A stretch of DNA of 64,000 nucleotides from Nitrososphaeria archaeon (lineage in GTDB: Archaea; Thermoproteota; Nitrososphaeria; Nitrososphaerales; JAAOZN01), in NCBI GenBank assembly GCA_029775855.1, contig JARVJZ010000002.1, positions 1-64,000 of the forward strand, given 5' to 3'. Below, piece after piece: positions 61,329 through 64,000 of the stretch. The position numbers were made by a program, and so were the translations under genes. The notes under the pieces were generated by a model. The model made no database searches and was not told where the DNA came from. It saw nothing but the letters and a program-made list of their open reading frames with translations. Position 1 is the first letter of the stretch. Every line of letters starts with the position of its first letter.

Positions 61329-61417
61329 CCCAAAAAGGAAGATACACTATGCAAGTAGATAAAGATTAGGCGAAGAGGTGCAGATAAGGTTAATAAAACA
61401 AAACACTCAACCCAGCA

Positions 61418-62989
61418 GTGAGCACCATGAGCGAGAATGTTAAGAAGATCCTAGAGAAGGTTGAGGAACTCAAGAAAAGAAAAGAAACCATCAAACTAGG
61501 CGGAGGTCCAGAAAGAATAGCCAAACAACATGCAGAAGGAAGGCTTACAGCCAGAGAAAGACTCGACGCATTCTTCGACCCGGGCACATTCGTAGAAATA
61601 GATGCCTTCGGAAGAACGATAGGCCGAGAACTAGGAATGGATAAGGTGAATCTACCTGGAGATGGTGTGATTATAGGCTACGGGTTGGTTGACGGCAGAC
61701 CAGTAGCAGCTATGGCTCAAGACTACACGTGCTTAGCTGGGACGATGGGTGAGATGCACGGTAGGAAGATCGTTAAAATAACCAAATTAGCTGCTGAATG
61801 GAATATCCCCATAGTGGGTTTCAACGAATCTGCTGGTGCTAGACTGCAAGAGTTCCTCGAAGTCTCTAGAACATACGGCGAATGGTTCTACTATACTTCA
61901 ATATATTCCGGTGTAATACCTCAGATAGCGGTTATGATGGGTGTGGTCGCTGGAGGGCAGTCTTACCAGCCAGGTTTAAGCGACTTCATATTCATGACGA
62001 AGAACTCTGCAGCATTTATCGCCGGCCCTCCCCTAGTCGAAGCTGTAACTGGAGAGAAGGTTTCGGTTGAAGATCTTGGTGGAGCTCAGATGCACGCTTC
62101 AGTCAGCGGAGTGTGCCACGTGCTCGCTGAAGACGAGATCGACTGCATAAATAAGGTTAGGGAGCTCCTTAGCTATTTGCCATCTAATAATAGGCAGAAG
62201 CCTCCTTGGGTGCCTACTGGCGACGACCCTAATAGGACTTGTGAAGCGCTATATGAGATAGTGCCAGCAAACCCCAAGATACCTTACGATATGCATAACG
62301 TAATCTATGAAATTGTTGATAACGGTAGGTTCTTTGAGATACATCGCGATTACGCCAAGAGTATGATAGTAGGATTTGCTAGATTTAACGGCTACAGCGT
62401 TGGTATAGTTGCTAACAACCCACTTTATCTTGCTGGAGGAATAGATGTCTGGGCAGCAGAAAAGGCTGCTAGATTCATAAGATTCTGTGATGCATTCAAT
62501 ATACCCCTAGTCTACCTAGTGAGCACACCAGCCTACATAGTGGGCTCAGTTCAAGAGCGGCTAGGCATGATTTACAGAGGAGCAACACTTCTACACGCAA
62601 CATCAGAGGCTACCGTCCCTAAGATCACAGTAATAATAGGCTGGGCCTATGCTGGCGCTTACATAGCCATGGGGTCAAAGTATCTTGCAGCAGACCTTGT
62701 CTATGCTTGGCCTACAGCAGAGATCGGTCTAGTCGCAGCAGAAGGCGTTGTTAACGTAGTTTACAGAAAGGAGATAGCAGCAGCACCAAACCCCGAAGAA
62801 GAAAGAAAGAAGAGGGAAGAGGAGTTCAGAGAAACATTCATGAAGATCTACTACCCAGCATCATACCAGCACGTAGATGATGTAATAGATCCAAAAGACA
62901 CGAGAATAATAATCATAAAGTCTCTAGAAGCTTTGAAGTATAAGAGGCAGAAGCTTCCATGGAAGAAGCATAACAACATGCCTCTATAA
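61418..62989 (+). CDS. Biotin-dependent acyl-CoA carboxylase, carboxyltransferase (beta) subunit
   Basis: A 523-residue carboxyltransferase with N- and C-crotonase halves. GGGPERIAKQHAEGRLTARE and GFNESAGARLQE are typical of PccB-type subunits. The C-half differs from PccB: LVSTPAYIVGSVQE stands where P-G-F-L-P-G-T-x-Q-E is usual, and YAGAYIAMGSK has Ile where propionyl-specific enzymes have Asp (G-A-Y-D). That position affects acyl-chain choice in actinobacterial enzymes. It could carboxylate acetyl- or propionyl-CoA or belong to a decarboxylase. No biotin carboxylase or carrier gene is adjacent. Confidence 0.85.
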   Translation: MSTMSENVKKILEKVEELKKRKETIKLGGGPERIAKQHAEGRLTARERLDAFFDPGTFVEIDAFGRTIGRELGMDKVNLPGDGVIIGYGLVDGRPVAAMAQDYTCLAGTMGEMHGRKIVKITKLAAEWNIPIVGFNESAGARLQEFLEVSRTYGEWFYYTSIYSGVIPQIAVMMGVVAGGQSYQPGLSDFIFMTKNSAAFIAGPPLVEAVTGEKVSVEDLGGAQMHASVSGVCHVLAEDEIDCINKVRELLSYLPSNNRQKPPWVPTGDDPNRTCEALYEIVPANPKIPYDMHNVIYEIVDNGRFFEIHRDYAKSMIVGFARFNGYSVGIVANNPLYLAGGIDVWAAEKAARFIRFCDAFNIPLVYLVSTPAYIVGSVQERLGMIYRGATLLHATSEATVPKITVIIGWAYAGAYIAMGSKYLAADLVYAWPTAEIGLVAAEGVVNVVYRKEIAAAPNPEEERKKREEEFRETFMKIYYPASYQHVDDVIDPKDTRIIIIKSLEALKYKRQKLPWKKHNNMPL

Positions 62990-62998
62990 AGCAGCTTA

Positions 62999-63895
62999 GT
63001 GGTAGGCTTGGCGGGCGAAGCTATAATCTTCGCCATTCTAGCCGGCCTACTATTCGCTATAGCTAACATGTTCATGAGGGTGGGGGTCATTAAGGGAGAC
63101 CCTGTTTACGGGACAGCAGTCTCTACATTAACAGGTTCGATGATACTTGGTATAACGCTGGTTATGTTGAATCAGATTACAGCGGTTTTAACGTTAGGTG
63201 TATTCGATTTGGTGCTCTTTGCTGTTGCTGGTTTGCTTAACTTCACAGTATCTAGAACACTTTTCTTTGTAAGCAGCAGTATAATAGGTGTCGCCAGAGC
63301 CCAGCCTATAATTAGCTTAAACTCTATAGTTGCGGTGGTAGTGGGGCTGACGTTTCTTGCTGAGAAACTTACGTTAAGCGAGGGGTTAAGTGTGATCTTT
63401 ATGCTCTCTGGACTGATTTTGATATCTTTAAGTAATCCTGAGAAGAGAAGAGTCTCTCAAAGCAAATTTTATGCAGGCTTGTTATACGCATTAATAGGCT
63501 CTATAGCTGTTGGCTTTAGCCCTATACTTATCGCCATAGGTTTCAGAAGCGGTGCGCAACCAATTGTGGGTATTTCGATCTCCTATTTCTTTGCTTCACT
63601 AGGCTGGGGTTTAGTGCTTCTCTTTGGGCGTTGGTTAAGATTTCCCGGCGAGGGTAGAAAGGTTATCCGCCCATTTGTTATACAAGGCTTCTTTGTGACT
63701 TTAGCTCAGCTTAACAGATACTTTTCCATATACTTTGGTCCAGTTGTGTTGGTGACGCCAATATTTACGAGCGTATCTCCAATCCTCACAGCATTATTTG
63801 CTTACATCTTTCTTCAGAGAATCGAGCAAGTTAACTTTAGAGTTTGGTTATCGATAGCCTTTGTGGTATTAGGAATATATTTGGCATCTACTTAA
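62999..63895 (+). CDS. DMT-superfamily (EamA) transporter
   Basis: A 298-residue membrane protein with ten predicted helices in two EamA repeats (about 5-140 and 155-297). ARAQPIISLNSIVAVVVGLT and VTPIFTSVSPILTALFAYIF are the repeat-end motifs, where P-x-x-x-x-L/A precedes a long helix. Such proteins export amino acids, nucleotides or other small metabolites; the substrate is unknown. GTG at 62999 lies 9 bases after the carboxylase stop, suggesting co-transcription. Confidence 0.85.
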   Translation: MVGLAGEAIIFAILAGLLFAIANMFMRVGVIKGDPVYGTAVSTLTGSMILGITLVMLNQITAVLTLGVFDLVLFAVAGLLNFTVSRTLFFVSSSIIGVARAQPIISLNSIVAVVVGLTFLAEKLTLSEGLSVIFMLSGLILISLSNPEKRRVSQSKFYAGLLYALIGSIAVGFSPILIAIGFRSGAQPIVGISISYFFASLGWGLVLLFGRWLRFPGEGRKVIRPFVIQGFFVTLAQLNRYFSIYFGPVVLVTPIFTSVSPILTALFAYIFLQRIEQVNFRVWLSIAFVVLGIYLAST

Positions 63896-64000
63896 TCTCT
63901 TAAATTACTGTTGTTAAACTAAAGCAAGTTTGGAAGAATTGAGCTAAATAGATCACAGAGTATTATCCGTGTAAATTTAGCTGCTAAGTAAAATTTTTAT
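63896..64000. other. Terminal intergenic segment
   Basis: 105 AT-rich bases after the transporter stop. TTAAATTAC and TTTTTAT-type tracts are present, but no gene, hairpin or RNA is evident before the window ends. Confidence 0.4.

Noticed and set aside
1-64000. CRISPR array, insertion sequence or transposase
   Set aside because: No regularly spaced repeats, terminal inverted repeats or transposase motifs were seen. The only mobile trace is the tRNA-Tyr element.

Overview
The window is archaeal chromosome. Archaeal hallmarks are a proteasome alpha subunit, an SBDS/SDO1-exosome (Rrp4, Rrp41, Rrp42, Csl4)-eL43-Pcc1 set, a HerA/NurA pair, family B DNA polymerase, endonuclease Q, an archaeal-type ProS, lysine and arginine synthesis on the LysW carrier protein, and a tRNA with bulge-helix-bulge introns. 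The LysW route, the intron-rich tRNA and frequent TTG starts suit a TACK-type lineage (Thaumarchaeota, Aigarchaeota or Bathyarchaeota relatives). I cannot place it more finely from this window.

Layout. 0.1-3.8 kb: an XRE-type regulator, herA-nurA, and a small wHTH-like protein diverging from them. 3.8-16.3 kb: a one-carbon cofactor region holding methanofuran synthesis genes (mfnE, mfnF, mfnD), a HisA-like protein, true cofE plus a divergent cofE paralog, an mptN-like ATP-grasp ligase, mch, formylmethanofuran dehydrogenase fwdDBAC and a CitG-like protein. No methyl-CoM reductase is present, so the branch could serve C1 oxidation or CO2 fixation. 16.3-30.1 kb: a nucleotidyltransferase, lysine genes (lysK, lysX, lysW, homocitrate synthase), an Lrp regulator, thiI, the shared lysJ/lysZ/lysY-type genes, argX, a second lysW, argG, and an ACT-domain protein with argH on the other strand. 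30.1-35.8 kb: a MvaD-like GHMP protein lacking the usual catalytic Asp, DUF371, psmA, and the SDO1-exosome-eL43-Pcc1 operon.

35.8-37.3 kb: a tRNA-Tyr(GTA) gene with two introns, followed by a 1.36 kb remnant of an integrated element. The element is flanked by a 28-nt repeat of the tRNA 3' end and carries a MntA/HepT (nucleotidyltransferase/HEPN) pair and the N-terminal stub of a tyrosine recombinase. 37.3-48.7 kb: an MBL-fold pterin-type enzyme, moaC-moaB-thiL, a TRAM protein, trmI, two small membrane proteins, endoQ, proS, polB and csl4. 48.7-57.7 kb: ilvE, pheA, an Asp/Glu racemase-family protein, then hom-lysC and thrB-thrC. These two pairs are separated by a 1.8 kb AT-rich island holding one orphan radical SAM gene. 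57.7-64 kb: a 1205-residue secreted subtilase, an acyl-CoA carboxylase carboxyltransferase and a DMT transporter.

How the parts connect: MoaC and MoaB supply steps of the molybdopterin route that FwdB/FwdD need; the mfn and mptN genes supply carriers for Fwd and Mch. Two distinct LysW carriers sit beside two distinct ligases (LysX, ArgX), while only one kinase, reductase and aminotransferase set is present here. Hom/LysC and ThrB/ThrC together make threonine. The most distinctive points are the double-intron tRNA-Tyr with its integrated element, the paired LysW carriers, the CofE paralog in the methanofuran operon, the MvaD-like protein without the catalytic Asp, and the radical SAM island.
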